A DNA stretch of 64,000 bases, taken from positions 145,485 through 209,484 of the forward strand of contig DASTBV010000155.1 in NCBI GenBank assembly GCA_035711805.1, written 5' to 3'. This stretch comes from Gp6-AA40 sp035711805 (lineage in GTDB: Bacteria; Acidobacteriota; Vicinamibacteria; Vicinamibacterales; UBA2999). The translations under genes and the position numbers were made by a program. Shown piece after piece: positions 1 through 8,413 of this stretch (its first letter is position 1; each line of letters starts with the position of its first letter). A model generated the notes under the pieces. The model was given only the letters and a program-made list of their open reading frames with translations. It was not told the DNA's origin and did no database searches.

Positions 1-455
1 AGGCCTGCGGCGCCCGGGCGTATGACGACCAGTTCGTAGGCGGGGAGCTCCCTGGGCTCGCGGTGAACTTTCAGCTTGAAGCGATCTTCGAGCAGCGACC
101 GAAGCATCAGGAGCATTTCCGCGGGCGGGCCCGGTGGCGTGGGACGAAACTCCCGCGCCGCTTTCGCGGTGATGTCGTAGCGCGCCGACTGGACCCACTC
201 AGGCCCGCCGACGATGCGGTCGATCGCTCCAGGCTGGTTGCCGATGTACGCGTCGGCGATGAGGAGCCGCAGCGGCGTGTTCACCGCCAGGAACACGCCG
301 CCAGGACGCGTGGCGGTCTGCATCTTCCCCGGTCCGTCAACGTTCGGCTTGACGCTCGCGACCTCGAACTTCGGCGACGGCGCTGGTTGCGCCTGGACCT
401 GCCCGGTACCGGCCAGCATGGCGCCCGCCAGAACCAGAAACTGGATGTATCTCAT
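1..455 (-). CDS. TIGR03435-type secreted protein (C-terminal part beyond window edge)
   Basis: Translation from the ATG at 455 gives a signal peptide (about residues 1-22, ending in VQAQ) followed by FEVASVKPN, the hallmark start of the TIGR03435 family, and later RYDITAKA and EDRFKLKVHREPRELPAYEL, also typical of it. These proteins are exported, abundant in soil Acidobacteriota and of unknown function. The gene runs off the left edge, so only about 151 residues are visible. A second in-frame ATG lies at 470, but GGAGAG sits 8 nt before the ATG at 455, which favours 455. It lies downstream of the ECF sigma gene on the same strand. Confidence 0.85.
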   Translation of the reverse strand, partial: MRYIQFLVLAGAMLAGTGQVQAQPAPSPKFEVASVKPNVDGPGKMQTATRPGGVFLAVNTPLRLLIADAYIGNQPGAIDRIVGGPEWVQSARYDITAKAAREFRPTPPGPPAEMLLMLRSLLEDRFKLKVHREPRELPAYELVVIRPGAAG

Positions 456-528
456 GCTGCGTCTCTCCATCAGCCCAAGATACTCTATTCCATAAAGTTC
501 TTTGGAAGCAAGCGGGCGCCGGCCGGCG

Positions 529-1101
529 TCACGCGTGCGACGACAATTGCCGATAGAGCCAGGCCTTTGCCAGAGCCCATTCGCGCTCCACTGTCGCTGG
601 CGACACGCCGAGCGCTTCCGCTGCTTCGTCGATCTTGAGCCCCGCGAAGAATCGGAGCTCCACGACCCGACACTGCCGCGGGTCGATCGCGGACAACGCA
701 TCGAGCGCCTCGTCGAGTGCCAGCACGTCCACGCTCGACGTCCAGGCAGCTGGCGACACCTCGCCCAGGCTCACCATCGTCACGCCGCCGCCGCGCTTGT
801 CGGCGCGCTGGCGGCGGGCGTGATCGACGAGGATCTGCCGCATCAGCGTGGCCGCGACGCCAAAGAAGTGTGCACGGCTCGTCAGCGTCATGCGGTCCAG
901 GTCCACAAGCCGCATGTAGACCTCGTGAACGAGCGCCGTCGCTTGCAGGCTGTGGCCCGGAGATTCGTCGCGGAGACGACGGCCCGCCACGCGGCGGAGC
1001 TCGTCGTAGACGAGCGGGATCAGGCGGTCGAGCGCCGCGGTGTCGCCCTGACGCCAGGACAGAAGCAGGCCCGTTACATCGTGCGCGGAGCGCTCGGTCA
1101 T
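529..1101 (-). CDS. ECF-type RNA polymerase sigma factor, TIGR02999-like
   Basis: This 190-residue protein is a sigma-70 family factor. Region 2 spans about residues 20-100 (LVHEVYMRLVDLD, RAHFFGVAATLMRQILVDHAR), and region 4 spans about 133-185 with a helix-turn-helix near ALGVSPATVEREW. The RAHFFGVAA...ILVDHARR pattern is typical of the TIGR02999/Sigma70_ECF group, which is often encoded beside Ser/Thr kinases; such a kinase lies at 1736-4654. It would direct RNA polymerase to a specific regulon, perhaps under kinase control. No anti-sigma gene is adjacent. GGAACC at 1164-1159 upstream resembles an ECF -35 element, so autoregulation is possible but unproven. Confidence 0.9.
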   Translation of the reverse strand: MTERSAHDVTGLLLSWRQGDTAALDRLIPLVYDELRRVAGRRLRDESPGHSLQATALVHEVYMRLVDLDRMTLTSRAHFFGVAATLMRQILVDHARRQRADKRGGGVTMVSLGEVSPAAWTSSVDVLALDEALDALSAIDPRQCRVVELRFFAGLKIDEAAEALGVSPATVEREWALAKAWLYRQLSSHA

Positions 1102-1183
1102 CAGCCGCTGAGGGAAGATTCCGGGAGTTTGCGCTTCATAGCTTACAGGACCGTTTCAGGTTCCTCATTCAATGGAGCGCACC

Positions 1184-1696
1184 ATGAAATACGCAATTCT
1201 GGTCTTCTGTCTCTTCGCCGCGGCGTGCAGCCAGCCGCTGTCGCCATCCGCACCGTCGATCGTGGGTGCGGGAGGTGCGCAGACGCAGGCCAAGGGCGGC
1301 GCAAATGTCGAAGTCAGCTTCACGAAATGGGTCCCTGCCTTTCCGACGTTGGCAGGTGTCACCGGGGGGGACGTCCCTGGCACTTTCGCCGGGGCGGTTC
1401 TCCGGCGCGAGCCGTTCGACAACGGCAACATTGTTCAGCTCGAGGCCCGGTATGAGGTCATTGGTCAGAACGCGGCGCACTCGTTCGTCGCGCATATCGA
1501 GGGGAAGCAGAATAACGAGACGCAGGAGGCCGTGTTCAACGGCACCATCATCGAAGGCTGGCTGCTGGGGGCCCGAGTACATGTGACCTACGACGTCATC
1601 GTCCCGCCGGCGGGTACGTCCTGCGTGCCGCAGGCGCCCGTGAACAGGAACTGCTTCCAGGGCACGATTCGCATTCTGCCCGGCTCGGCGAACTGA
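1184..1696 (+). CDS. Small secreted lipoprotein of unknown function
   Basis: From the ATG at 1184 the product is 170 residues with a lipoprotein signal (hydrophobic stretch ending LFAAAC, lipidated Cys15). The mature part is probably beta-rich and has no motif that I recognise; two cysteines in the C-terminal half (TSC and RNC) could form a disulfide. An earlier in-frame ATG at 1172 exists, but GGAG overlaps it and is well spaced for 1184. The gene diverges from the ECF sigma gene across about 80 bp, and its stop lies 39 bp from the end of the convergent kinase gene. A surface or periplasmic location is the only safe inference. Confidence 0.75.
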   Translation: MKYAILVFCLFAAACSQPLSPSAPSIVGAGGAQTQAKGGANVEVSFTKWVPAFPTLAGVTGGDVPGTFAGAVLRREPFDNGNIVQLEARYEVIGQNAAHSFVAHIEGKQNNETQEAVFNGTIIEGWLLGARVHVTYDVIVPPAGTSCVPQAPVNRNCFQGTIRILPGSAN

Positions 1697-1735
1697 GGCC
1701 ATGAGCCGATGAAGCAACTCAGTGCGAGGGCACGC

Positions 1736-4654
1736 TCACCGTGCCAGATTCATCAGCACGATATCGGCGTTGTCCCGGAGTCGATCGAACACGATCTGCG
1801 TACCGTCAGGCGACACATCGAAGTTCTGAATCACGAAACCGGCTTTGAAGTTGGTCATCTGACGCCGCTGCCCGCTCTCCAGATCGACCCAGTGGAAGTT
1901 CTGCGCGCCGAGATTGCCTTCGAGCGTGATCAGCGCCGTTCCGTTCGGGACGAAGCGATACGGCGTTGCGATCGTGTAGCCGACCCGCACGTCAGGGAAG
2001 GGGACTACGACTTTGTCCGGCGTGATCGCCTTCACCTGGAATGCCCCACCTCCCTGCTGTTCGGAATACACGATGAATCGGCCGTCTGGCGACCAGACAG
2101 GATTGAAGGACAGTTTGTCGAGCAGCCGGACTGGCGGCCCGCCGCGCAGGGGGACCTTGAACAGACGCGTGCCGTCTCCCTGATTGGCGGCGACAGCCAC
2201 CCAATCACCCTCGGGAGACCAGGAGGCGGCGCCGCGTACATCAAAGGAGTCCACCACCGTGCGAACGTTTGTGCCGTCCGCGTTCATGACGTACAGGCCC
2301 GCCTTCCCTTCTTTTCGGTACGAAAAGCAGATCAACCGACCGTCAGGTGAAATAGCCGGCGGAGCCACGACGCCACCATCGTCACCTCGCCAGAGTTCCA
2401 GCGCCACTCCGTTTTCCAGCTTCCACAGTCCGTTTGCTCCGCCTTTCGAAGAAAGGAAGGCCAGATAGCCGAGAGCAAAGCGAGGACCAAGGGCACGCGT
2501 GTTGGGCATTGCCACGCGCGTCACCGCCGCGTCCGTCTGAACGCTGCCTTTGATGGGAACTGCCCACAGGCTCGCGGTGGGTGTGGCGATGGTGGTGACC
2601 ACACGCCGCGGTGCGGCCGCGCTGACAGCCACCGATAGATACTGTTCCGCAATGCCGGAGCTCACCCGGTGGGGGATGCGATGTTCGACATCGATCGCAT
2701 ACAGCCACTGGCCCGACCCGTCTTCAGCGGTGGCCGAGTAGATCAACGTGCGAGCATCGAGCCAGGCGGGGTACTCCACCCGAGCGTTGTGAGGCGTGAT
2801 CCGCTCGGGTGTCGCGGCGGTTTCGGTCGGGGCCACGGGGATGCGCCAGATATCCAGTTCCTCCGTCTGGGGAATCCCGCGAACGAAGTAGATGAAGCGA
2901 CCGTCCGGCGACCACGTCAAGTAGTGGTCGTGGACGCCCGGCTGCGAAGCGAATATCCGTCTGGGATTGCTTCCGTTCCGGTCCGCGATGAAGATGGGAT
3001 CGCCAGGATCGTTGGTGTGATACGCGAGGCTCGTTCCATCGGGCGACCAGATGGGATTCATACCGCGTTCGACAAAGCGGCGCGGCGCGCCGCCCACGAC
3101 GGGTGCCAGCCATAACTGGTTGCTTCCCCGCCATCCTCCCAACTGCTGAAACCACACCTGCGCTCCATCACCCGAGAATCCGGTGTAGCGGATCGTGCCG
3201 TTGTAGGCGAGCGTATGGTCCTTGTTGATGGTCTCGAACGCGCCGCTACCAATCTGGCTGATCCAGGCATCGATCGGACCGTTACGGTCAGAGAGGAATA
3301 CGGTGAACTTTCCATCTGGCGAGATCGCCGCGTCGAACTCGTCGCCCGGGAAGTCCGTCAGACGTTCGACGGTGGCGCCGGCGAGAGGATTCCTCCAGAA
3401 GTAATCCTGTTGCCACAGGCGCCAGACGCCACCCGCCGCGACCACGACGGCGACAGCGGCAACGGCCGCGAGCGTTGACCATCGCCGCCGCCGATTTTTG
3501 GATGGGACTCCTTCTGAAGGTGCCGCTACCGCTCCCCGCAATTGGATCCGGTCAGAATCCACGACCGTCTGGGCAGCCGGACCGGCCAGGGTGTCGTCGA
3601 TTTCCAACCGTGCAGCCACGGAGGAATCGAGCCGGCGCGCGCGATTCTTTTCCAGGCACCGCCGAAGCAATGTGCGGATCGTTGCGGGAGTCTGCGCCGG
3701 CAGTCTCGTCCAATCCGGCTGCGTCCCAATGACAGCCGCCAGCACGTCGGTCGCGCTGTCGCCACCGAACGCCCGCTGCCCGGTGAGCATCTCGTAGAGG
3801 ACGCAGCCAAACGCCCAGAGGTCCGCGCGTCGGTCCACGGCTTTGCCGCGCGCCTGCTCGGGACTCATGTACGCCGCCGTCCCGAGGATGAGGCCGGTCT
3901 CGGTAGCATGCGCGCTCAGCGTCGGCGAGTGCATGATGTCCATCCCCGCCCGGCTCGCGAGGTCGAGGCCCGTGGCCAACCCGAAGTCCAGCACTTTCAC
4001 CGTGCCGTCCTCGCGGACTTTGATGTTCGCGGGCTTCAGGTCCCGGTGGATGATTCCTTGCTCGTGCGCGGCTTCAAGGGCAGCCGCGATCTGCGAGGCG
4101 ATCGTGAGCGCCTCGATGATGGGGATCGGCCCGCTCACGATCCGATCGGCGAGCGTCGGACCATCGACCAACTCCATCACCAGGGCGCGCACGCCGTTGG
4201 CGTCCTCGAACCCGTGGATCTGCGCAATGTGCGGATGGTTGAGCGACGCGAGCACCTGCGCCTCCCGGCGGAAGCGGGCGAGGCGATCGGGATCGTCGGC
4301 GATGGCGGGCAGCAAGACTTTGACCGCGACCAGGCGGTTGAGCGTCGTATCGCGAGCCTGATAGACCTCACCCATCCCGCCCGCGCCGATGCGCGACGCG
4401 ATCAGATACTGGCCGATGCGCTGCCCCTCGAGGCGGCCTGTCACCCCGGTTTCGTCCGCTCGCACCACCGCGGGCGACTCGAGAAAGCTCTTCGCGCGCT
4501 CGTCCGCCGCCAGGAGCGACTCCACTTCCTGACGCAGCGCCTCGTTGCCGGCGCAGGCGGTGGAGAGGTAGGCCTGCCGGTCCGACGCCGGCAGCGCCCG
4601 CGCGGTAGCGAACACCTCTTTCAGGCGCTGCCGATCATCAGAGGGGAGTGCCAC
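1736..4654 (-). CDS. Ser/Thr protein kinase with C-terminal TolB-like beta-propeller
   Basis: This 972-residue Hanks-type kinase is anchored in the membrane. The kinase domain (about residues 82-355) has a glycine loop IGAGGMGEVY, catalytic Lys112 in VAVK, HRDLKPAN with Asp205, DFG at 223-225 and a GTAAYMSPEQ activation segment, so it should be active. One membrane helix lies at about 393-412. The rest, outside the membrane, contains repeated SPDG modules (for example ISPDGKFTVFLSDRNG) that form a WD40/TolB-like propeller, probably a sensor. An N-terminal region of about 75 residues is typical of acidobacterial kinases of this build. It lies close to an ECF sigma gene, which suggests a signalling pair. 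Confidence 0.92.
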   Translation of the reverse strand: MALPSDDRQRLKEVFATARALPASDRQAYLSTACAGNEALRQEVESLLAADERAKSFLESPAVVRADETGVTGRLEGQRIGQYLIASRIGAGGMGEVYQARDTTLNRLVAVKVLLPAIADDPDRLARFRREAQVLASLNHPHIAQIHGFEDANGVRALVMELVDGPTLADRIVSGPIPIIEALTIASQIAAALEAAHEQGIIHRDLKPANIKVREDGTVKVLDFGLATGLDLASRAGMDIMHSPTLSAHATETGLILGTAAYMSPEQARGKAVDRRADLWAFGCVLYEMLTGQRAFGGDSATDVLAAVIGTQPDWTRLPAQTPATIRTLLRRCLEKNRARRLDSSVAARLEIDDTLAGPAAQTVVDSDRIQLRGAVAAPSEGVPSKNRRRRWSTLAAVAAVAVVVAAGGVWRLWQQDYFWRNPLAGATVERLTDFPGDEFDAAISPDGKFTVFLSDRNGPIDAWISQIGSGAFETINKDHTLAYNGTIRYTGFSGDGAQVWFQQLGGWRGSNQLWLAPVVGGAPRRFVERGMNPIWSPDGTSLAYHTNDPGDPIFIADRNGSNPRRIFASQPGVHDHYLTWSPDGRFIYFVRGIPQTEELDIWRIPVAPTETAATPERITPHNARVEYPAWLDARTLIYSATAEDGSGQWLYAIDVEHRIPHRVSSGIAEQYLSVAVSAAAPRRVVTTIATPTASLWAVPIKGSVQTDAAVTRVAMPNTRALGPRFALGYLAFLSSKGGANGLWKLENGVALELWRGDDGGVVAPPAISPDGRLICFSYRKEGKAGLYVMNADGTNVRTVVDSFDVRGAASWSPEGDWVAVAANQGDGTRLFKVPLRGGPPVRLLDKLSFNPVWSPDGRFIVYSEQQGGGAFQVKAITPDKVVVPFPDVRVGYTIATPYRFVPNGTALITLEGNLGAQNFHWVDLESGQRRQMTNFKAGFVIQNFDVSPDGTQIVFDRLRDNADIVLMNLAR

Positions 4655-4702
4655 GTGCTGCGAATTCTACGCTTGCGCTGGCGGCGGAAACGACAGCGAT
4701 AT

Positions 4703-5836
4703 TCACTTCCGGCCGGTTTGCTGATACTCCGGCGCGAGCTCCTTGCAGGCTTCGACCTTGAACGGCGCATCCGCGGGCAGGACGCTGTCGGAGTCCACAT
4801 ACTTGTCCACGAAATACTCGGGATCCTCGGCGACGATGTCGCGGGTCAGCTCGAGCGTTGCGGGATTCAGCGTGAAGCGCTCGATGACGTGCAGTTTGCT
4901 GCTGTGCGGGAGTGAGCCTGCCAGGGTGCCGGGCGCGAAGCCGACAGTGTCGACGACGAGGGTGTCGCCGTCCCAGCGGCCGATCGAATGACCGGCGCGG
5001 CTCGGCGCGATCGTCGGCGGGTGCGCTTTCATGTTCATGTGCACGGTCCGCGTCAGGCCGACGCCATATTCCATCTTGATGACGTTCGCGCTCTGTGTGA
5101 TGCGGCCGATTGCGCCGTCGAACACCCAGTCGAACAGGATGCTGGTGGGCTGGCAGGAGAGCCGTGGATTCTCCGACGTCGGCCGTTTGCGCAGCGCATC
5201 CGCTGCCGCCTGTCCCGCAGCGGTCAACTTCACAGGGGGCGGGAACCAGCCGGCGGGTCCGGCCGGCATCGGCACTTTGCCGGCCCTTATCGCAGCGGCC
5301 TGGCTGATCGGGACCAGCCCGGTGCGCCCACGCCCCGGGGGCGGTGTTGCCAGGACCTGTTGCTCCTGCGCCCAGTCGCCAGCGAGATTTGGTTTGCCAT
5401 TCGACAGGCGGAACGGTCGTTTCGCGCGATTGACGGATTTGGCGTCGCTCAGCTGTTGATAACGCTCGAGCGTCGGCGCAGTACCAAGCGTCATCGTGTC
5501 AACCGTGCACGCGGTCGGATCGTCGCGATGCGGGCTGCCAGTCACCTTGATGGACGCCCCCCGCACGAACATCTCCGGCGACCAGCCCGAGCGCCGGAGC
5601 ACCGTGGCTCCCCGTGTCTCGCATTTCATCGCGATGACCTTACCGTCGTCACCGACGACATCGAAGTAGACGTATGTATGCGGGTTGACGAAATCGACCC
5701 GTGTCACCTTGCCCTGGAGCTCCACCTTCTGCCTTGGATCAAAACGGCCGGCACCGTGGTGCGCGTCGGCGCGTTCGACGAGCAGCGGTACCGTGAGCAG
5801 GGTGACGACGAATACCGCCCGTATCACTGTTGTCAT
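4703..5836 (-). CDS. Secreted two-domain protein: DUF6152 plus GRWxGDTLVVDT domain
   Basis: This 377-residue protein starts with a signal peptide (about residues 1-25). A DUF6152-type domain follows at about 26-120, seen in AHHGAGRFD, a VELQGKVTRV strand and DFVNPHTYVYFDV. From about 143 comes a second module with RLSNGKPNLAGDW, GRWDGDTLVVDTVGF, VIERFTL and DPEYF. The same two modules are separate proteins at 13357-13755 and 11350-12267, so this gene looks like their fusion. Function is unknown; export is likely. GAGGGG lies 6 nt before the ATG, supporting the start. The gene follows the kinase gene's upstream edge by 48 bp and shares its strand. Confidence 0.8.
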   Translation of the reverse strand: MTTVIRAVFVVTLLTVPLLVERADAHHGAGRFDPRQKVELQGKVTRVDFVNPHTYVYFDVVGDDGKVIAMKCETRGATVLRRSGWSPEMFVRGASIKVTGSPHRDDPTACTVDTMTLGTAPTLERYQQLSDAKSVNRAKRPFRLSNGKPNLAGDWAQEQQVLATPPPGRGRTGLVPISQAAAIRAGKVPMPAGPAGWFPPPVKLTAAGQAAADALRKRPTSENPRLSCQPTSILFDWVFDGAIGRITQSANVIKMEYGVGLTRTVHMNMKAHPPTIAPSRAGHSIGRWDGDTLVVDTVGFAPGTLAGSLPHSSKLHVIERFTLNPATLELTRDIVAEDPEYFVDKYVDSDSVLPADAPFKVEACKELAPEYQQTGRK

Positions 5837-6001
5837 GTTGTCCCCTCGGTGTTCCGGACAGGCCGACCAGGCCGCGACATTGTCTCACTCTTGCGACTTC
5901 GTCTGGCCGAAAGTGCATAGTCACAGCGGGGCGGGGCACTCATATTCTGAGCGCCGCCGCACGGGTGTCGATCGATGCGGTGCAGCGCATGGCAGGCACG
6001 C

Positions 6002-6442
6002 ATGACAGACGACGAATGGCGTGAGTGGACCCGCGAGCATCGTGCCCGGTATGAGGTCCGGCCGTTGGTGGCCATGCAGCGCGACCAGCAGGTGCAGATT
6101 GGCTTCGAGGTCGAGCTCGCCGCCAGCCTGCCTGCCCGGGCGACGCCTGGTGAATCGCGCGAACCAGCCATCCGGAGCGTCATGACCACGCTGGGCGACC
6201 TGGCGAGACTGGTTCTTCCCGCCGAAGGCAAGCTGGCGCGCTCGGACCTGGCGCCGTCGCGCGGTCTCGTTCAGTTGTCGAAGGAGCCTGAGGAGACCGG
6301 CTTCCGGCCGGAGGTGCGCCGGGCCGTCAAGATCGTTCACCGCGACGACCTGTGGCGGCCGGTCGAAGAGGGCGAACGGGAACTGCTGGCGCCGTTCGAG
6401 CGACGCTTCAAGGAACTGGGGGTACGGGCCGGCGCCCGATAG
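6002..6442 (+). CDS. Conserved hypothetical protein (146 aa)
   Basis: The product begins MTDDEWREWTREHRARYEV and has no signal peptide or membrane helix. The segment QVQIGFEVELAASLPARATPG resembles small cytoplasmic proteins I know from acidobacterial genomes, but I can name no function or domain. The reading frame has the expected G/C preference at third positions, and the opposite-strand frame over this stretch lacks any family feature. An upstream in-frame ATG at 5975 would add nine unremarkable residues; I prefer 6002. The 165 bp before it, between divergent genes, shows no other feature. Confidence 0.6.
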   Translation: MTDDEWREWTREHRARYEVRPLVAMQRDQQVQIGFEVELAASLPARATPGESREPAIRSVMTTLGDLARLVLPAEGKLARSDLAPSRGLVQLSKEPEETGFRPEVRRAVKIVHRDDLWRPVEEGERELLAPFERRFKELGVRAGAR

Positions 6443-6454
6443 CCGGCGGACGGG

Positions 6455-7207
6455 TCACGACTTCACGGACGACGAAGTTCGCCACAGTGCGAGCAGCGCC
6501 TCGTTGAGCGGTGCCCCCGCGAACTGGATCTCGTGGCCCGCGCCTTTGACCACCATTCGGGACGCGCCGATCCGTTCAGCCACGTCGTCGCAGATGGCAT
6601 CGAGTGCTTCGCTGTGTCCGCCCGAGACGACGAGCTTTGCGAACCTCGCCGATGCCAGTTCAGTGAGCGGCAGTGCGGGGTCCCAAGGCGGTCGGCCCTG
6701 CCGAAGCACCGGCACCAGAGGTACCGCAGCGTCGAGCAGTTCCTGTGAAAGCGCGTCCGCGCTGCCGACGATCCTCAGAAAGCGCACGACCCATTCATCA
6801 TCGGGAAGGTCCTGCTCCCAGAGGTGACGAACATCGTCCAGGAACACTCGCCCCGCCGGATTGCGCTGGCCGAGGCCGAATGCGCCGGGCTCCAGCAGCG
6901 TCACCGACAGCGTAGCTTCCGGCCGTCGTGCGGCGGCGCAGAGAACGCCGAGCCCTCCGTACGAGTGGCCGAGGAGATGGGCGCCGTCGCCCATCAGGCC
7001 GGCGATGTCCTCGCCGTCACGAACGAAGTCCTCGCCCGACGCCGACGGGCTTCGCCCGTAACCGCGTCGATCGAACACCAACAGCTGAAAGCCCTGATCG
7101 GCAAGCGGCCGCTGCGCCTGCCACTCGTCTGCCCCGGTGGCGAGCGAGCCGTGCACCAGCACGACCGGAGTTCCGCTTCCCCACCGTTCGACATAGAGGT
7201 CGCTCAC
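6455..7207 (-). CDS. Alpha/beta hydrolase fold protein
   Basis: This 250-residue cytoplasmic protein has the classical hydrolase fold: oxyanion segment VVLVHGS (16-22), a strand with VFDRRGYGRS, and nucleophile elbow GHSYGG with Ser82. The probable catalytic His is in GAGHEIQF near residue 226. It should hydrolyse an ester, lactone or similar bond, but the substrate cannot be read from the sequence. The start is GTG at 7207. It converges with the small gene ending at 6442 and diverges from the 2OG-Fe(II) oxygenase at 7329. Confidence 0.88.
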   Translation of the reverse strand: MSDLYVERWGSGTPVVLVHGSLATGADEWQAQRPLADQGFQLLVFDRRGYGRSPSASGEDFVRDGEDIAGLMGDGAHLLGHSYGGLGVLCAAARRPEATLSVTLLEPGAFGLGQRNPAGRVFLDDVRHLWEQDLPDDEWVVRFLRIVGSADALSQELLDAAVPLVPVLRQGRPPWDPALPLTELASARFAKLVVSGGHSEALDAICDDVAERIGASRMVVKGAGHEIQFAGAPLNEALLALWRTSSSVKS

Positions 7208-7328
7208 GTCTCTGCCCTCGGCTGGATGTCTGGTTCAACGACGAGTCGGATGGGGTCGTTGCAGGGGCGAGAATATCAGCCGAACGCCAGGTCGGAGAAG
7301 ATGGGTCTGCTTCTGCAAGAATCCATGT

Positions 7329-8360
7329 ATGACTGACCAGCCATCGCTCCGCCACGTCCCCGTCATCGACGTGTCAGCGCTGGTGGCACGGGCGGGCGAT
7401 CGAACGCGCGTGGCAGACGAGATCGGTCAGGCCTGTCGCTACTCAGGCTTCTTCTACATCGTCGGGCATGGTGTCGACGAGGGGTTGCAGCGGCGACTCG
7501 AGGAATGCAGCCGCCAGTTCTTTGCTCAGGACCTCGCCTGCAAGATGGAGATCGCGATGGAGCAAGGCGGACGCGCGTGGCGGGGATACTTCCCGGTGGG
7601 AGCGGAGCTGACGTCCGGAAAAGCCGATCTCAAGGAAGGGATCTACTTCGGCACGGAGCTCGCGCCCGATCACCCGCGCGTCAGGAAGGGAACGCCTCTG
7701 CACGGCGCAAACCTGTTTCCCCGTACGCCCCCGGCGCTGCGAGATGCCGTGCTCGCGTACATGGATGCGATGACGCAGCTCGGTCACGTCCTCATGGAAG
7801 GCATCGCAATGAGCCTTGGGCTCGACGCCTCGTATTTCGCCGACCGCTACACGCGGGAGCCGCTCACCCTGTTCCGCATCTTCAACTACCCTCACGAACC
7901 CGCGGCCGTGGATGAGGAACCTCCCTGGGGTGTGGGAGAGCACACGGACTACGGCCTTCTGACGATCCTCAAGCAGGACGACGCGGGAGGACTGGAAGTC
8001 AAGTCCCCGGACGGCTGGATTCCCGCGCCTCCTGTTCCGAACTCGTTCGTGTGCAACATCGGCGACATGCTCGACCGCATGACGGCGGGCCAGTACCGCT
8101 CGACCGCTCACCGGGTTCGCAACCTCGCATCCCGCGATCGGCTTTCATTCCCCTTCTTTTTCGATCCGGATTTCGACGCCGCCATCCGCCCAATCGTGGA
8201 AGCGGACGCGGCCCTCGTGGCCGCGGATCGAGATGAACGATGGGATCGCGCCAGCGTTCACGAGTTCGAAGGCACTTACGGGGATTACGTTCTGGCCAAG
8301 GTATCGAAGGTGTTTCCGCAGCTCCGTCGAAGCACGTCGTCGTCGCCCGGTCCTGGTTGA
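7329..8360 (+). CDS. 2-oxoglutarate-Fe(II) oxygenase, isopenicillin N synthase-like
   Basis: This 343-residue protein has both parts of the IPNS-like family: an N-terminal DIOX_N region (VPVIDVSAL, then YSGFFYIVGHGVDE) and a C-terminal double-stranded beta-helix core. The iron ligands are visible as His205 and Asp207 in GEHTDYG and His261 in STAHRV. Arg271 and Ser273 in RLSFPFF would bind the 2-oxoglutarate carboxylate. It should use O2 and 2-oxoglutarate to oxidise a small molecule, but the substrate is unknown. It is followed after 53 bp by a CotH-like gene on the same strand, with no obvious metabolic link. Confidence 0.9.
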   Translation: MTDQPSLRHVPVIDVSALVARAGDRTRVADEIGQACRYSGFFYIVGHGVDEGLQRRLEECSRQFFAQDLACKMEIAMEQGGRAWRGYFPVGAELTSGKADLKEGIYFGTELAPDHPRVRKGTPLHGANLFPRTPPALRDAVLAYMDAMTQLGHVLMEGIAMSLGLDASYFADRYTREPLTLFRIFNYPHEPAAVDEEPPWGVGEHTDYGLLTILKQDDAGGLEVKSPDGWIPAPPVPNSFVCNIGDMLDRMTAGQYRSTAHRVRNLASRDRLSFPFFFDPDFDAAIRPIVEADAALVAADRDERWDRASVHEFEGTYGDYVLAKVSKVFPQLRRSTSSSPGPG

Positions 8361-8413
8361 GCGGCTCACGTTGTGTCAGGCCAAGTTGCCGTCGTATCCT
8401 GCTGACCGTCGCC

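Noticed and set aside
5921..6340. Minus-strand frame of 139 codons opposite the hypothetical gene at 6002
   Set aside because: It is rich in Arg, His and Pro without family features, while the plus-strand frame resembles a known acidobacterial small protein.
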